64,000 bases of DNA from Acidimicrobiia bacterium (GCA_947476745.1 CANJRG010000005.1:118350-182349); one strand, 5' to 3'; shown: positions 24,941 to 33,033, counted from the first letter of the stretch. The notes: generated by a model from the letters alone, not told the origin. Numbers and translations are program-made.

Positions 24941-26221
24941 TCAGGGCTCGAGGTCGAACAGGGCCGCAGCCGACTCGGCCAGACGCGCACCGTGCGGGGT
25001 GCCCGCGCTGTCCTTGAGCGCCATGGTCGGGGTGTGCAGCAGCTTCGCCACGAGGGACCTGCTCAGGGCCTCGACTGCGGCCCGCTCGCGCTCGGACAGG
25101 CGCTCCAACCGGGCACCGAGCCGTTCCCATTCGGCCTGGCGGAGTTCCTCACCGTGTCGGTACAGGGCGGCGACCACCGGATCAGCGGTGCGGCCGGCCT
25201 GTTCGGCCTCGTAGCGCTCGATGGCGCCACGGACCAACTCCCGGGCCTCCCCCACGGCATGGCGCCGCTCCTCGAGCCCACGATCGGTGTGGGCCCGCAG
25301 GTCCTCGAGATCGATCAGGTGCAGGCCGTTTAGGCCACGCGCCGCCGGGTCGACGTCGCGGGGCATGGCGACGTCGACCACGACCAGGCGGGAACGCCCG
25401 ACGCGGCGGGCGCAGACTTCGGCGAGATGCGCAGCCGTGAGCACCGGGCGGGACGAACCGGTCGAGGAGATGACCACATCGGCCTCGACGAGGACGTCAT
25501 CGAGGCGGTCGAGGGTCACCGCCCGAGCCGACGCGGCGCCACGGATCTGGCGGCACAGGCTCTCGGCACGATCGAGGCTGCGGTTGGCCACCACGACCCC
25601 GGCGACCCCGGCTGCGACCGCAGCGGTGGCGATGCCACTGCCCATGTCACCGGCACCGAGCACCACCAGTCGGCGCCCATCGAGCCGGCCGAGTACTTCC
25701 GAGGCCAGCTCGACGGCGGCGTGGGAGATGGACGCCGTGCCGCGGCCCAGCCCGGTCTCGCTGCGAACCCGCTTACCGACCTCGACGGCCCGGCGGAACA
25801 GCAGGTTGAGCGACGGGGTGCAGACCCCTTCAGCCTGTGCCGCCTCCCAACTACTGCGCACCTGCCCGAGAATCTCGTGCTCGCCCAGCACCGCCGAGTC
25901 CAGGCCGGCGGACACCGTGAAGAGGTGCTCGGTGGCCTCGGTGTCGAAGTACGGCACGAACCGGTCCGACAACAGCGCCGGGTCGGCACCGGTGTGCGTG
26001 GCCACGGCGGAACGGACCACCCGGAACGAGTCGTGGAAGCGTTCGGCATCGAGATAGATCTCCAGCCGGTGGCAGGTGGCCAGCACCACAGCGCCGCGCA
26101 CCAGGCCGGGCTCGATCAGGTCGAGCGCCAGCTTGGCTTTCCCCTCGGGCGACACGCTCACCGCCTCGAGCACGTCGAGCGGCACATGGCGATGGTTGAG
26201 GCCGAACGCGATGGTGACCAC
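24941..26221 (-). CDS. hemA: Glutamyl-tRNA reductase
   Basis: A 426-residue enzyme that reduces glutamyl-tRNA to glutamate-1-semialdehyde, the entry step to heme. The catalytic-cysteine motif reads VVLATCHRLEIYL; the usual asparagine after the cysteine is histidine here. The catalytic domain is followed by an NADPH-binding fold (LVVLGAGDMGSGIATAAVAAG) and a C-terminal helical dimerisation domain. Start GTG at 26221 gives VVTIAFGLNHRHVPLDVLEAV. It follows rex by 73 bases and is probably controlled from the Rex-regulated promoter. Confidence 0.95.
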   Translation of the reverse strand: MVTIAFGLNHRHVPLDVLEAVSVSPEGKAKLALDLIEPGLVRGAVVLATCHRLEIYLDAERFHDSFRVVRSAVATHTGADPALLSDRFVPYFDTEATEHLFTVSAGLDSAVLGEHEILGQVRSSWEAAQAEGVCTPSLNLLFRRAVEVGKRVRSETGLGRGTASISHAAVELASEVLGRLDGRRLVVLGAGDMGSGIATAAVAAGVAGVVVANRSLDRAESLCRQIRGAASARAVTLDRLDDVLVEADVVISSTGSSRPVLTAAHLAEVCARRVGRSRLVVVDVAMPRDVDPAARGLNGLHLIDLEDLRAHTDRGLEERRHAVGEARELVRGAIERYEAEQAGRTADPVVAALYRHGEELRQAEWERLGARLERLSERERAAVEALSRSLVAKLLHTPTMALKDSAGTPHGARLAESAAALFDLEP

Positions 26222-26294
26222 GGTTTGCAGAAGTTACCCGGAGAATCCGCAGCGGGGACCAATCGCGGTGACACCCGCCATGCCGGACCCCATG

Positions 26295-26957
26295 TCAGGT
26301 CCAGCCCCGTGACGCTGATCCGGACTCGCGATGGGACTGGTAGAAGCTCAGAATCTGCAGCTCCAGGGCCAGGTCCACCTTGCGCAAGGAGATGTTCGGC
26401 GGGACCGACACCAGTGCCGGAGCGAAGTTCAAGATGGCGGTCACCCCGGCCGCCACCAACTGGTCGGCCACGAGTTGGGCGACCGGTCCCGGGGTGGCGA
26501 TGACGCCGATGACCGGTTGGTTGGCCCGTACCAACTCCGCGAGGTCTGACATCGGGCGCACCGTGACGTCACCCACGTTGGTGCCGACCTTGGCTTCGTC
26601 GGCGTCAACCACGGCGGCGAGCGGGAACCCGCGATCGCTGAAGCCGGCGTAGTTGGCGAGGGCCCGACCGAGGTTGCCGGCACCGACCACAACCACCGGA
26701 CAGTCCCGGGTGACGCCAAGCGCTTGGCGCATCTGGAACAGCAGGTAGTCGACGTCGTAGCCGACCCCTCGGGTGCCGTAGGTGCCGAGGTAGGAAAGAT
26801 CCTTGCGCACCTTGGCGGCGTTCACCCCGGCCAGTTCGGCCAGCCGCTCCGAGGAGACGGTCCCGATGCGCTGTTCGGCCAGTTCGATCAGGATGCGCAG
26901 GTATTCGGGCAGGCGGGCGACCGTTGCATCGGGAATGCGCCTCGCGTGACCGTCCAC
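26295..26957 (-). CDS. rex: Redox-sensing transcriptional repressor Rex
   Basis: A 220-residue repressor that senses the NADH/NAD+ ratio. The N-terminal winged helix contains RLPEYLRILIELAEQ and LAELAGVNAAKVRKDLSYLG. The Rossmann domain has VVVVGAGNLGRALANYAGF, and the C-terminal domain-swapped helix includes ISLRKVDLALELQILSFY. It heads the heme operon hemACDBL. A Rex operator lies 20 bases upstream of the start, which indicates autoregulation. The C-terminus has a short extra tail of about 12 residues. Confidence 0.96.
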   Translation of the reverse strand: MDGHARRIPDATVARLPEYLRILIELAEQRIGTVSSERLAELAGVNAAKVRKDLSYLGTYGTRGVGYDVDYLLFQMRQALGVTRDCPVVVVGAGNLGRALANYAGFSDRGFPLAAVVDADEAKVGTNVGDVTVRPMSDLAELVRANQPVIGVIATPGPVAQLVADQLVAAGVTAILNFAPALVSVPPNISLRKVDLALELQILSFYQSHRESGSASRGWT

Positions 26958-26976
26958 ATCTCACACCTTACCGAGC

Positions 26977-26994
26977 TTGTGCACAAAGTCACAA
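26977..26994. promoter_or_regulatory. Rex operator upstream of rex-hemACDBL
   Basis: TTGTGCACAAAGTCACAA matches the 18-bp Rex consensus in its two outer half-sites (TTGTG and CACAA with 8 bases between), 19 bases before the rex start. The inner consensus AA and TT are not kept. In Streptomyces, Rex represses rex-hemACD from such sites; the same logic is expected here. DNA around it is richer in A and T than its flanks. Confidence 0.85.
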
Positions 26995-27082
26995 GCATGT
27001 GCAGTGTGACCTTCGCCGCTCGACGGCACCGCCGCCGAAGGCCCACGAGCCAGCCCTCACGACACCCCACACCCTCGCGGCG

Positions 27083-27117
27083 CCGTCGAACCAACACCGT
27101 CGAACCAACACCGTCGA
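27083..27117. repeat. 14-bp tandem repeat, about 2.5 copies
   Basis: CCGTCGAACCAACA is repeated twice exactly and then partially, in the 146-base gap between the 29-codon gene and the Rex operator. It has no recognised function. Confidence 0.8.
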
Positions 27118-27140
27118 TCGAGCCTGGCGCGAACCACTCC

Positions 27141-27230
27141 TCAGCGGGCGAGGAAGAAGAACTGCGCCACCGCGGCCAGCAGGATGAGCCCCAGCAGTAC
27201 GGCTACGGCCAGCGTCGTCGTCGGGCGCAT
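27141..27230 (-). CDS. Small 29-residue single-helix membrane protein
   Basis: ATG at 27230 shares a base with the stop of the SAM-hydroxide adenosyltransferase gene (TGATG), as in the tight overlaps elsewhere in this window. The product begins MRPTTTLAVAVLLGL, contains one continuous hydrophobic stretch of about 20 residues ending in QFFFLAR, and stops at 27141. Codon choice is GC-rich at third positions (mostly C or G). I do not know a family for it. Coupling and the clean transmembrane composition support a real mini-gene; the short length keeps confidence moderate. Confidence 0.55.
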   Translation of the reverse strand: MRPTTTLAVAVLLGLILLAAVAQFFFLAR

Positions 27231-28114
27231 CAGGAGGACCTCCGGCCGAACGACACGATGACCTCGCCGACGGTGTCCGCGGCACCGGCGTCATCGCCCA
27301 GCGGCTCGAGACGGACCTGATCGCCGGCGGCGATCGCCAACTCCGCCCCGGCCGAGGACCGGTTGGCGACCAGCGCGGCCAAGCCGTAGCTGTCGACCAG
27401 CATGCCGAGCTCACCGGTGCGTAGCTCGCCGAAGGTCCGGATCCGGCGGGCCACCCGCCGACGGCCACCGACGACGACCACGACCTGGTCACCCCAGGCC
27501 TGCACCTCGTCGGGATCGACGTTGAGCTGCAGGTTGCCGTAGCGATCCGCCCACAGCACCTCGGACTCGATCCCGCCGTCCTCGTCGCGGCTGATCGGCA
27601 TCAGGCCGGGCAGCAACGAGACGGCGTCGACGGCAGGGCCGAGCAACTCGAAGGACAGGCCGGCACAGAGGTGGCCGGCGGCCGGGGCGAACACGTCCCG
27701 ACCCGCGAACGTTCCGCTCGGAGCGGATAGCTGCACCTCGGGGTTGGTCAACTCCACGACCCTGCCCGCACCGCCGACCATGGCCACCGCCGGTGCCAGC
27801 AGCCCGTTGTCGGGACCGATCAACACGGACTGGCCGCCACCCACCTCGACGGCGATGGCCCGGCGGGCCGTACCCACACCGGGGTCGACGACGGCGAGCA
27901 CCACCCCGGGGCAGAGGTACTGGGCCGAACGGGCCAGCATCAGGCCGCCCCCGCGCACGTCGAACGGGGCAACCTCGTGGCAGAGGTCGACGATCCGCAC
28001 ATGCGGGGCCACGGACCAGATGACCGACTTGATGACCCCGACGAACTCGTCCTCGGTGCCGAAATCGGTGAGCAGGGTGACGGTGTCGTAGCTGGACACG
28101 GGAAAGGAACTCAC
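27230..28114 (-). CDS. SAM hydroxide adenosyltransferase (DUF62 family)
   Basis: A 294-residue protein of the fluorinase-related family that hydrolyses S-adenosylmethionine to adenosine and methionine. Signatures are LLTDFGTEDEFVGVIKSVIWSV, VDPGVGTARRAIAVE, LIGPDNGLLAPA and FAGRDVFAPAAGHLCAG. The D-H-R side-chain triad for hydroxide activation is plausible but not all positions can be fixed by eye. Start GTG at 28114 forms a GTGA overlap with a short upstream frame. Its physiological role in bacteria is not clear; it is followed by a 29-codon membrane gene. Confidence 0.9.
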   Translation of the reverse strand: MSSFPVSSYDTVTLLTDFGTEDEFVGVIKSVIWSVAPHVRIVDLCHEVAPFDVRGGGLMLARSAQYLCPGVVLAVVDPGVGTARRAIAVEVGGGQSVLIGPDNGLLAPAVAMVGGAGRVVELTNPEVQLSAPSGTFAGRDVFAPAAGHLCAGLSFELLGPAVDAVSLLPGLMPISRDEDGGIESEVLWADRYGNLQLNVDPDEVQAWGDQVVVVVGGRRRVARRIRTFGELRTGELGMLVDSYGLAALVANRSSAGAELAIAAGDQVRLEPLGDDAGAADTVGEVIVSFGRRSS

Positions 28115-28221
28115 CCTGCCTGGTGGGGGCTCGAGGCCGCAACGGTCATGGGGGCGATTCGGAACTGCACGGATCGATCCGCCGAGGTGGACAACCCGAC
28201 GAGCGCGCCAAGAAAGGACAT
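28111..28221 (-). CDS. Possible 36-codon leader gene
   Basis: ATG at 28221, preceded by a purine-rich GAAGGGG 8 bases upstream, opens a 36-codon frame ending in a GTGA overlap with the SAM-hydroxide adenosyltransferase gene. The product (MSFLGALVGLSTSADRS at its start) has no recognised motif and includes several codons with A or T in third position, unlike neighbours. Overlap geometry is the main argument. It may instead be untranslated leader. Confidence 0.25.
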   Translation of the reverse strand: MSFLGALVGLSTSADRSVQFRIAPMTVAASSPHQAG

Positions 28222-28350
28222 GGAAATAACCCCTTCACCCCGCAGCATCAATCTAGAGGCCCTTCGGCCATTCGGCACAACCGTGCCGAGATCAGCCGAA
28301 TCGGTTCGGACACGATGCACGGTTCGGGCACCGCGCCCGGACGACGAGGG

Positions 28351-29151
28351 TCAGGACCGACCGAGCTCGGCCGAGCGGGCGGTGGCGGCCGCCACCGCGT
28401 CGAGGAAGGCCGCGCGAACCGCCCGCTGTTCGAGTACCCGCAGGCCGGCGGCGGTCGTCCCACCGGGCGAGGTCACATCAGCCCGAAGATCGGCGGCGCT
28501 GCGCTGCCCGGCGGCCAACAGGGAGGCCGAACCCAGCAGGGTGGCGATGGCGAGCTCCTGGGCGACCGGCCGGGCCAGACCACACAACACCCCGGCCTCG
28601 ATCAGGGCCTCGGCCACCAGGAACACGTAAGCCGGGCCGGAACCGGAGAGCCCGGTGACCGCATCGAGCTGGGACTCGGTGACGGTGACCACCGTCCCGA
28701 CCGCCGCCAGGATCGACTCGGCCCAGGCGAGGTCCTCGGCCCCGGCCGACGTTCCGGGGGCGATGGCCGCAGCGCCCTTGCCCACCAGGGCAGGCGTGTT
28801 CGGCATGGCACGCACCACCGCGACCGTGGCCGGAAGGCCACCTTCCAGCGCAGCCAGCGTCACGCCGGCAGCGATGGAGAGCACCCGGCGCGGCGAGCCT
28901 TCCCCCAGGCCGGCGAGCGCCGCACAAGCCGTCGGGATGTCGTTGGGCTTGACCGCCAGCACCGCCGCAGTGCACGGCTCCACCTCGTCGAGCACGGCGA
29001 CACCGGGGAACAGCCGACGGAGCTCCTCGGCACGACCGGGCAGCTTCTCCACCACGGCCAGCCGATCCGGCGACGCCCACCCGGCTTGGAGCAAGCCGCC
29101 GAGGAGCGCCTCACCCATCTTGCCGCCACCGATCATCAACAGCTCGAACAT
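28351..29151 (-). CDS. proC: Pyrroline-5-carboxylate reductase
   Basis: A 266-residue enzyme for the last step of proline synthesis. The dinucleotide fold is LLMIGGGKMGEALLGGLLQAGW; family motifs are VRAMPNTPALVGKGAAAI and the C-terminal DAVTGLSGSGPAYVFLVAEALIEAGV and DVTSPGGTTAAGL. The ATG at 29151 was chosen; the open frame extends 21 codons upstream into the divergent intergenic region without similarity. It is divergent from the MBL-fold gene with 47 bases between the starts. ProA-like and this enzyme are separate in the window. Confidence 0.95.
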   Translation of the reverse strand: MFELLMIGGGKMGEALLGGLLQAGWASPDRLAVVEKLPGRAEELRRLFPGVAVLDEVEPCTAAVLAVKPNDIPTACAALAGLGEGSPRRVLSIAAGVTLAALEGGLPATVAVVRAMPNTPALVGKGAAAIAPGTSAGAEDLAWAESILAAVGTVVTVTESQLDAVTGLSGSGPAYVFLVAEALIEAGVLCGLARPVAQELAIATLLGSASLLAAGQRSAADLRADVTSPGGTTAAGLRVLEQRAVRAAFLDAVAAATARSAELGRS

Positions 29152-29198
29152 CAGCGCGGACTCTACCGTGAGCGCCCGGGCGGCGTAGGGTCCGTCAC

Positions 29199-30056
29199 AT
29201 GGGGGAATACACACGCTGGCAAATCGGTGACGTCCGAATCACGAAGGTTCCCGAAACCGTGCTCCACTGGCCGTGGAAGGCGCTCGTTCCGGATGTCACC
29301 CCGGAACTGCTTGCCACCACACCGTGGATGGCGCCGCACTTCGTCGACGAGAACGGCAAGCTCGTGCTGTCCATGCATGCGCTGGTCATCGAGTCGCAGG
29401 GGCGGACCATCATCGTGGACACCTGCATCGGCAACGACAAACCGCGACCTGCGCGGCCCTTCAACGAGCTGAACACGCCGTTCCTCGAGACCCTGGCCGA
29501 CGCCGGGTTCACCACCGATGCCATCGACACGGTCTTCTGCACGCATCTCCACGTCGACCACGTGGGCTGGAACACCCGGCTCGTGGACGGCAAGTGGGTC
29601 CCGACCTTCACCAAGGCCCGCCACCTCTTCGCCCGCGCCGAGTACGACCATTGGGCGCTCAACGACGAGTCGGCCTACTTCGGCGACGTCATGGGGGACT
29701 CGGTCCGCCCGATCGTCGACGCCGGTCTGGCCGACTTCGTCGACGTCGACCACCGCATCACCGACGAGGTCTGGCTGGAGTCGACCCCCGGGCACACCCC
29801 GGGTCACTGCAGCGTGCACATCTCGTCGGCCGGCGAGAACGCCGTGATCACCGGCGACATGACCCACAGCCCCATCCAGTTCGCCTATCCGCTGACCAGC
29901 GCCGCGGACACCGACAGCGCACTGGCCGATCGGACCCGAGCGGAATTCATCAGTCGCTACCGCGACACCCCGACGCTCATCATCGGCACCCACTTCGCCG
30001 GGCCGACCGCCGGGCGGCTGGTCCTCGACGGGGACCGCGTCCGTTTCGATTACTGA
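29199..30056 (+). CDS. Metallo-beta-lactamase-fold hydrolase
   Basis: A 285-residue protein with the di-zinc motif HLHVDHVG at residues 116-123, a further ligand region in STPGHTPGHCSVHIS, MTHSP and a C-terminal GTHFAG. The family includes lactonases, glyoxalase II and arylsulfatase-like enzymes. Its N-terminus (GEYTRWQIGDVRITKVPET) and length fit the quorum-lactonase-like/AttM group in general, but substrate assignment would be a guess. It is a single-gene unit between proC and a convergent terminator. Confidence 0.88.
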   Translation: MGEYTRWQIGDVRITKVPETVLHWPWKALVPDVTPELLATTPWMAPHFVDENGKLVLSMHALVIESQGRTIIVDTCIGNDKPRPARPFNELNTPFLETLADAGFTTDAIDTVFCTHLHVDHVGWNTRLVDGKWVPTFTKARHLFARAEYDHWALNDESAYFGDVMGDSVRPIVDAGLADFVDVDHRITDEVWLESTPGHTPGHCSVHISSAGENAVITGDMTHSPIQFAYPLTSAADTDSALADRTRAEFISRYRDTPTLIIGTHFAGPTAGRLVLDGDRVRFDY

Positions 30057-30066
30057 TCGGTTCGGG

Positions 30067-30108
30067 CTGACCCGACCCACGACGCAGCACGCGTCGGCGT
30101 CGGGTCAG
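30067..30108. terminator. Nested bidirectional hairpin between convergent genes
   Basis: An outer 10-bp perfect stem (CTGACCCGAC with its complement) encloses an inner 6-bp stem (CGACGC, loop AGCAC, GCGTCG) with small bulges. It spans the gap between the MBL-fold gene stop and the DksA/TraR-like gene stop, overlapping the latter. It should terminate from both sides. Confidence 0.8.
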
Positions 30109-30530
30109 TTCCGGAACGATCCGGTCTTGAACTCGACCCGCTCGATCGCCCACGGGATGGCCTCGAGGCGCTCCACCGGGATCGGCTGGCCCGAGTGCAC
30201 GCAGATGCCGTAGGTGCCGGCATCGAGACGGAGCAACGCGGCGTCGATCAACTCGACCGAAGCACGGGCCTGCGCCGATAGGGCGAGGTCACGCTCGCGC
30301 TCCACGGCGAGGCTGTCGCCCTCGCCCGACTCCTCGTCGAACTGGACGTCGCCCGGCTCCCGCTCGCTCATCAAGTAATCGGCTTCGGCCTTGAGCACGT
30401 CGGCCGACTTGACGTAGCGGGCACGCTCAGTGAGGAGCACCTCACGCTGTTCGGCGAGGAACTTGGCATCGAAGGGGCTCTCGGCCGGAGCCCCCTTCGA
30501 GTTGTCGCTCTTCTTCGTGGTCTTGGCCAT
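30105..30530 (-). CDS. DksA/TraR-like protein lacking zinc-finger cysteines
   Basis: A 141-residue protein with a lysine-rich N-terminus, a helical middle with acidic residues (EREPGDVQFDEESGEGD), and a C-terminal region GTYGICVHSGQPIPVERLEAIPWAIERVE. This is the DksA/TraR finger layout, but only one cysteine of four is present, so zinc is not likely to be bound. DksA-type proteins act in the secondary channel of RNA polymerase, and zinc-free versions with a similar fold are known in other bacteria. Upstream is a long AT-rich leader. A four-cysteine relative is encoded at 40106. Confidence 0.85.
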   Translation of the reverse strand: MAKTTKKSDNSKGAPAESPFDAKFLAEQREVLLTERARYVKSADVLKAEADYLMSEREPGDVQFDEESGEGDSLAVERERDLALSAQARASVELIDAALLRLDAGTYGICVHSGQPIPVERLEAIPWAIERVEFKTGSFRN

Positions 30531-30819
30531 GGCGATCAGTTTCGCTTTCCATCCCGAACAGGAGCGTCCTTAGGCGAGTTCGGCCTTCCAAACGTTCAAG
30601 GCGGTCACAGTATTCCCCGGCCCATCCCGACCGCGGCCTGAATTGGAGAAATCGACATCCTTCCGTCAGCGCCTGACCACAGTTCCTCGGCGCCACCGCC
30701 TCACAGGGCTCGACGTGGGCGATGGCCGGGGTTCCGACTTCCCCAAATCCGAACCCCGGCCAACGCCAGGGTCAGTATACATCAAAACCTATGAAAGATA
30801 CTCAAATATTTGGCGACCG
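30531..30819 (-). promoter_or_regulatory. Long leader and AT-rich upstream region of the DksA/TraR-like gene
   Basis: These 289 bases hold no supported gene. At about 30778-30812 the sequence changes to strongly AT-rich, unusual for this window. On the minus strand it contains TTGAGT and TATACT with a 20-base gap, longer than a standard promoter. If transcription starts there, the 5' leader would exceed 200 bases, and could carry regulation. The end beside YbjN also terminates that gene, though no strong hairpin was seen. Confidence 0.45.
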
Positions 30820-31290
30820 TCAGTCGGCCAGCCGGCTGGCGAACCCGATACGCAGAGCCGTCCGGAAGAACAGCTCGATCGCCTGATAGAGCGTCCCGAG
30901 GATCACGTCGAGCTCGACCTCGTCGACGGTCCCGTTCGGTACTCGACCCATCAGATAGATCGCGTCCTCGGCACCGATGGCGAGCGTTACCCCACGCAAC
31001 TTCTCGTTGCGACGCAGCAGGTGCTCGAACAGCTGCCCGTGGTTCTCCTCCGGGGCCGGCATGAGGTAGGTCTCATAGGCCAGCGATCGCTGGCCGAGCG
31101 CCAGCCACAGCGCGGACAGCGGCTTCTCGTCGCCCGTGACCCGGATGACCCAGCGGCGCTCCTGGCCGTCGCGTGCCACCGACTGCACCAACGGGTTCTC
31201 CGCCGCCTGCTTCGCCAGCCACGCCTCGATCAGCCGGCACAGGCCCAGCAGCTCCGTCTCGCTCGAGGGTGGGCGCCCGTCGTCGATCAC
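30820..31290 (-). CDS. YbjN-domain protein
   Basis: A 156-residue protein of the YbjN/type-III-chaperone-like fold. Features are an N-terminal helix (LLGLCRLIEAWLAKQAAEN), a beta-rich middle with RRWVIRVTGDEK and TYLMPAPEENHGQLFEHLLRRNEKLRGV, and DAIYLMGRVPNGTVDEVELDVILGTLYQAIELFF, typical of actinobacterial YbjN. The start was set to GTG at 31290, which overlaps the stop of the MshA-like gene (GTGA). The function of this family is not known in detail; it is found beside MshA in many actinobacteria. Confidence 0.85.
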   Translation of the reverse strand: MIDDGRPPSSETELLGLCRLIEAWLAKQAAENPLVQSVARDGQERRWVIRVTGDEKPLSALWLALGQRSLAYETYLMPAPEENHGQLFEHLLRRNEKLRGVTLAIGAEDAIYLMGRVPNGTVDEVELDVILGTLYQAIELFFRTALRIGFASRLAD

Positions 31291-32507
31291 GCTCGCCCTC
31301 CTCCACACTCGACCAGTGAGCGAGAGGTCAGATCGGCGTAGAGCCGGCGGAGCCGCGCCGCGGTCGTCGACCAGGTGTAGCCCCGGGCCTGGTTCGCCGC
31401 CTGCCGGCCGAGTGCACCGGCGAAGTCCGGCGAGTCGATGATCCGCCGGACCGCAGCGGCATACGCGCTCGGGTCGCGGCCCTCGACCAGCAGGCCCGTG
31501 CGGCCGTCATCGACCAGCGTGAGCAACCCACCCACCGCCGCGGCCACCACCGGCGTACCGCAGGCCGCCGCCTCGAGGGCCACCAACCCGAAGGACTCCG
31601 AACGGCTCGGCACGAGGCAGACGTCGGCCGCCCGGTAGTAGCTCGACAACAGGTGATGCGGTTGCGGCGGCCGGAAGATCACCCGGTCGCCCAGGCCGGC
31701 TCGAGCCACCAGCTCGCGGCAGTAGCGCTCGTGATAGGAACCCTCGGCCCCGCTGGGGCCACCCACCACCACCAGACGGGCCCCGGGGATGTGGACCAAC
31801 GCCTCGATGGCGACGTCGAGGCCCTTCAGCGGCTGGATACGGCCGACGAAGAGCAGCAACGGACCACCCTCGTCGATCCCGAGGGCCGAGCGGGCCCCCC
31901 GTCGATCGCCCGGGGCGAAAAACGCATGATCGACACCGGGAGGCACGATCTCCACCCGGGCCGGATCGGCGCCGTAGAACCGCTCCAGCTGCGCGGCCTC
32001 CTCGGCGGAGTTGGCGAGAATGGCGTCGCTGCACCGAATGACCTCGGTCTCGGCGTCGATGCGTCGCTGCGGCTCCTCGTCGCCGGTGTCCGCCTTGACC
32101 CGGGCCAGGGTGTGGAACGTGCAGACGAGCGGCAGGTCCAAGGCGTGCTTGATACCGTGCGCCGCCACGCCCGACAGCCAGTAATTCGCATGGAGGGCAT
32201 CGGTCGTCCCGTCCTGCTCGATGTGACGCTGCACCCAACGCTGGAACGGCTCGACCACATCGGGGAGGCGTTCCTTGGGCAGGTCGACCGGGCCGGCCGG
32301 CACGTGCACCACCCGGAAGCCGGGCTCCACGTCGACCACCTCGGGCAGGTGATCGGCCCAACGCCGCACGTAGACGTGGCAGTTGACCCCGGCCTGAGCG
32401 ACGGCAGCCACCAACTCGCGGACGTACACGTTCATACCTCCGCTGTCACCCGAGCCCGGCTGGGCGAGCGGCGACGTGTGCATCGAGATGACCGCGAGCG
32501 TGTCCAT
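31287..32507 (-). CDS. mshA: D-inositol-3-phosphate glycosyltransferase (mycothiol synthesis, MshA-like)
   Basis: A 406-residue GT4 glycosyltransferase. It has the MshA N-terminus ISMHTSPLAQPGSGDSGGMNVYVREL, the donor-binding EX7E region ESFGLVALEAAACGTPVVAA near 310, and LFVGRIQPLKGLDVAIEAL. MshA joins UDP-GlcNAc to inositol-3-phosphate in the first step of mycothiol synthesis. Its co-transcription with YbjN is the actinobacterial arrangement. I placed the start at ATG 32507; a TTG at 32519 would overlap the upstream stop and is an alternative. Sucrose-synthase-like transferases are relatives, so assignment is strong but not certain. Confidence 0.85.
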   Translation of the reverse strand: MDTLAVISMHTSPLAQPGSGDSGGMNVYVRELVAAVAQAGVNCHVYVRRWADHLPEVVDVEPGFRVVHVPAGPVDLPKERLPDVVEPFQRWVQRHIEQDGTTDALHANYWLSGVAAHGIKHALDLPLVCTFHTLARVKADTGDEEPQRRIDAETEVIRCSDAILANSAEEAAQLERFYGADPARVEIVPPGVDHAFFAPGDRRGARSALGIDEGGPLLLFVGRIQPLKGLDVAIEALVHIPGARLVVVGGPSGAEGSYHERYCRELVARAGLGDRVIFRPPQPHHLLSSYYRAADVCLVPSRSESFGLVALEAAACGTPVVAAAVGGLLTLVDDGRTGLLVEGRDPSAYAAAVRRIIDSPDFAGALGRQAANQARGYTWSTTAARLRRLYADLTSRSLVECGGGRA

Positions 32508-32515
32508 CAGGGGCC

Positions 32516-33013
32516 TCAACCGTCGCCCCCCTGTTCGGATTCCCGCTGTTCGAAACCTGTCGACACCGCTGCTGACCCTAGCGAGCCTGCCGCGTCGCTC
32601 GCTCCCGAACCTTCACGGAACGACGAATAGACGTGCAGCAGGGTCCGTTTCTGCGCTTCGGAGAGCTCGGGAGCCCGCCGGATCGCCTCGGCGAGTTCCA
32701 CCGGCGGACCGGCAGCAGCGAGCATCCCGGCCCGGACGTAGAACGCCTCGACCGAGACCTCCAACGCCACGGCGAGCCGCCGCAGCACGTCGGCGGACGG
32801 CCGCCGTAGACCCCGTTCGACCTGCGACAAGTAGGGGTTGGAGACGCCGGACAGCTCCGACAGCTTGCGCAGCGAAAGCCCGGCGAGCCGCCGCTGCTCC
32901 CGGACGAACGGGCCGAGAACCTGACCGCCATCCCCGGGCTCAGCCACGACCTCGTCCAACCTCGTATCGACGGACCTGCCACCACGCGTGGCCCCGCACC
33001 TGCAACCGGCCAC
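32516..33013 (-). CDS. XRE-family helix-turn-helix regulator
   Basis: A 165-residue protein whose helix-turn-helix spans about residues 38-92: LGPFVREQRRLAGLSLRKLSELSGVSNPYLSQVERGLRRPSADVLRRLAVALEV in overlapping pieces, with the recognition helix around SNPYLSQVERG. No effector domain follows; the C-terminal 75 residues are helical then disordered and charged. Start is uncertain: GTG at 33013 and other GTG/TTG codons within the first 23 positions are all possible. It lies between RsiG and MshA on one strand, which suggests cotranscription with rsiG. Confidence 0.85.
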   Translation of the reverse strand: MAGCRCGATRGGRSVDTRLDEVVAEPGDGGQVLGPFVREQRRLAGLSLRKLSELSGVSNPYLSQVERGLRRPSADVLRRLAVALEVSVEAFYVRAGMLAAAGPPVELAEAIRRAPELSEAQKRTLLHVYSSFREGSGASDAAGSLGSAAVSTGFEQRESEQGGDG

Positions 33014-33033
33014 GCCGCGTGGCGTGGCGGCGA

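Noticed and set aside
28111..28320. 69-codon version of the frame before the SAM-hydroxide adenosyltransferase
   Set aside because: Only the last 36 codons have an ATG with a plausible RBS; the longer form is not supported and even the short one is doubtful.
30442..30696. Possible extra gene upstream of the DksA/TraR-like gene
   Set aside because: It overlaps the start of that gene in another frame and shows no family features; treated as leader.
32516..32519. TTG start for the MshA-like gene overlapping the XRE stop
   Set aside because: An ATG four codons later matches the family N-terminus better, though the TTG cannot be excluded.
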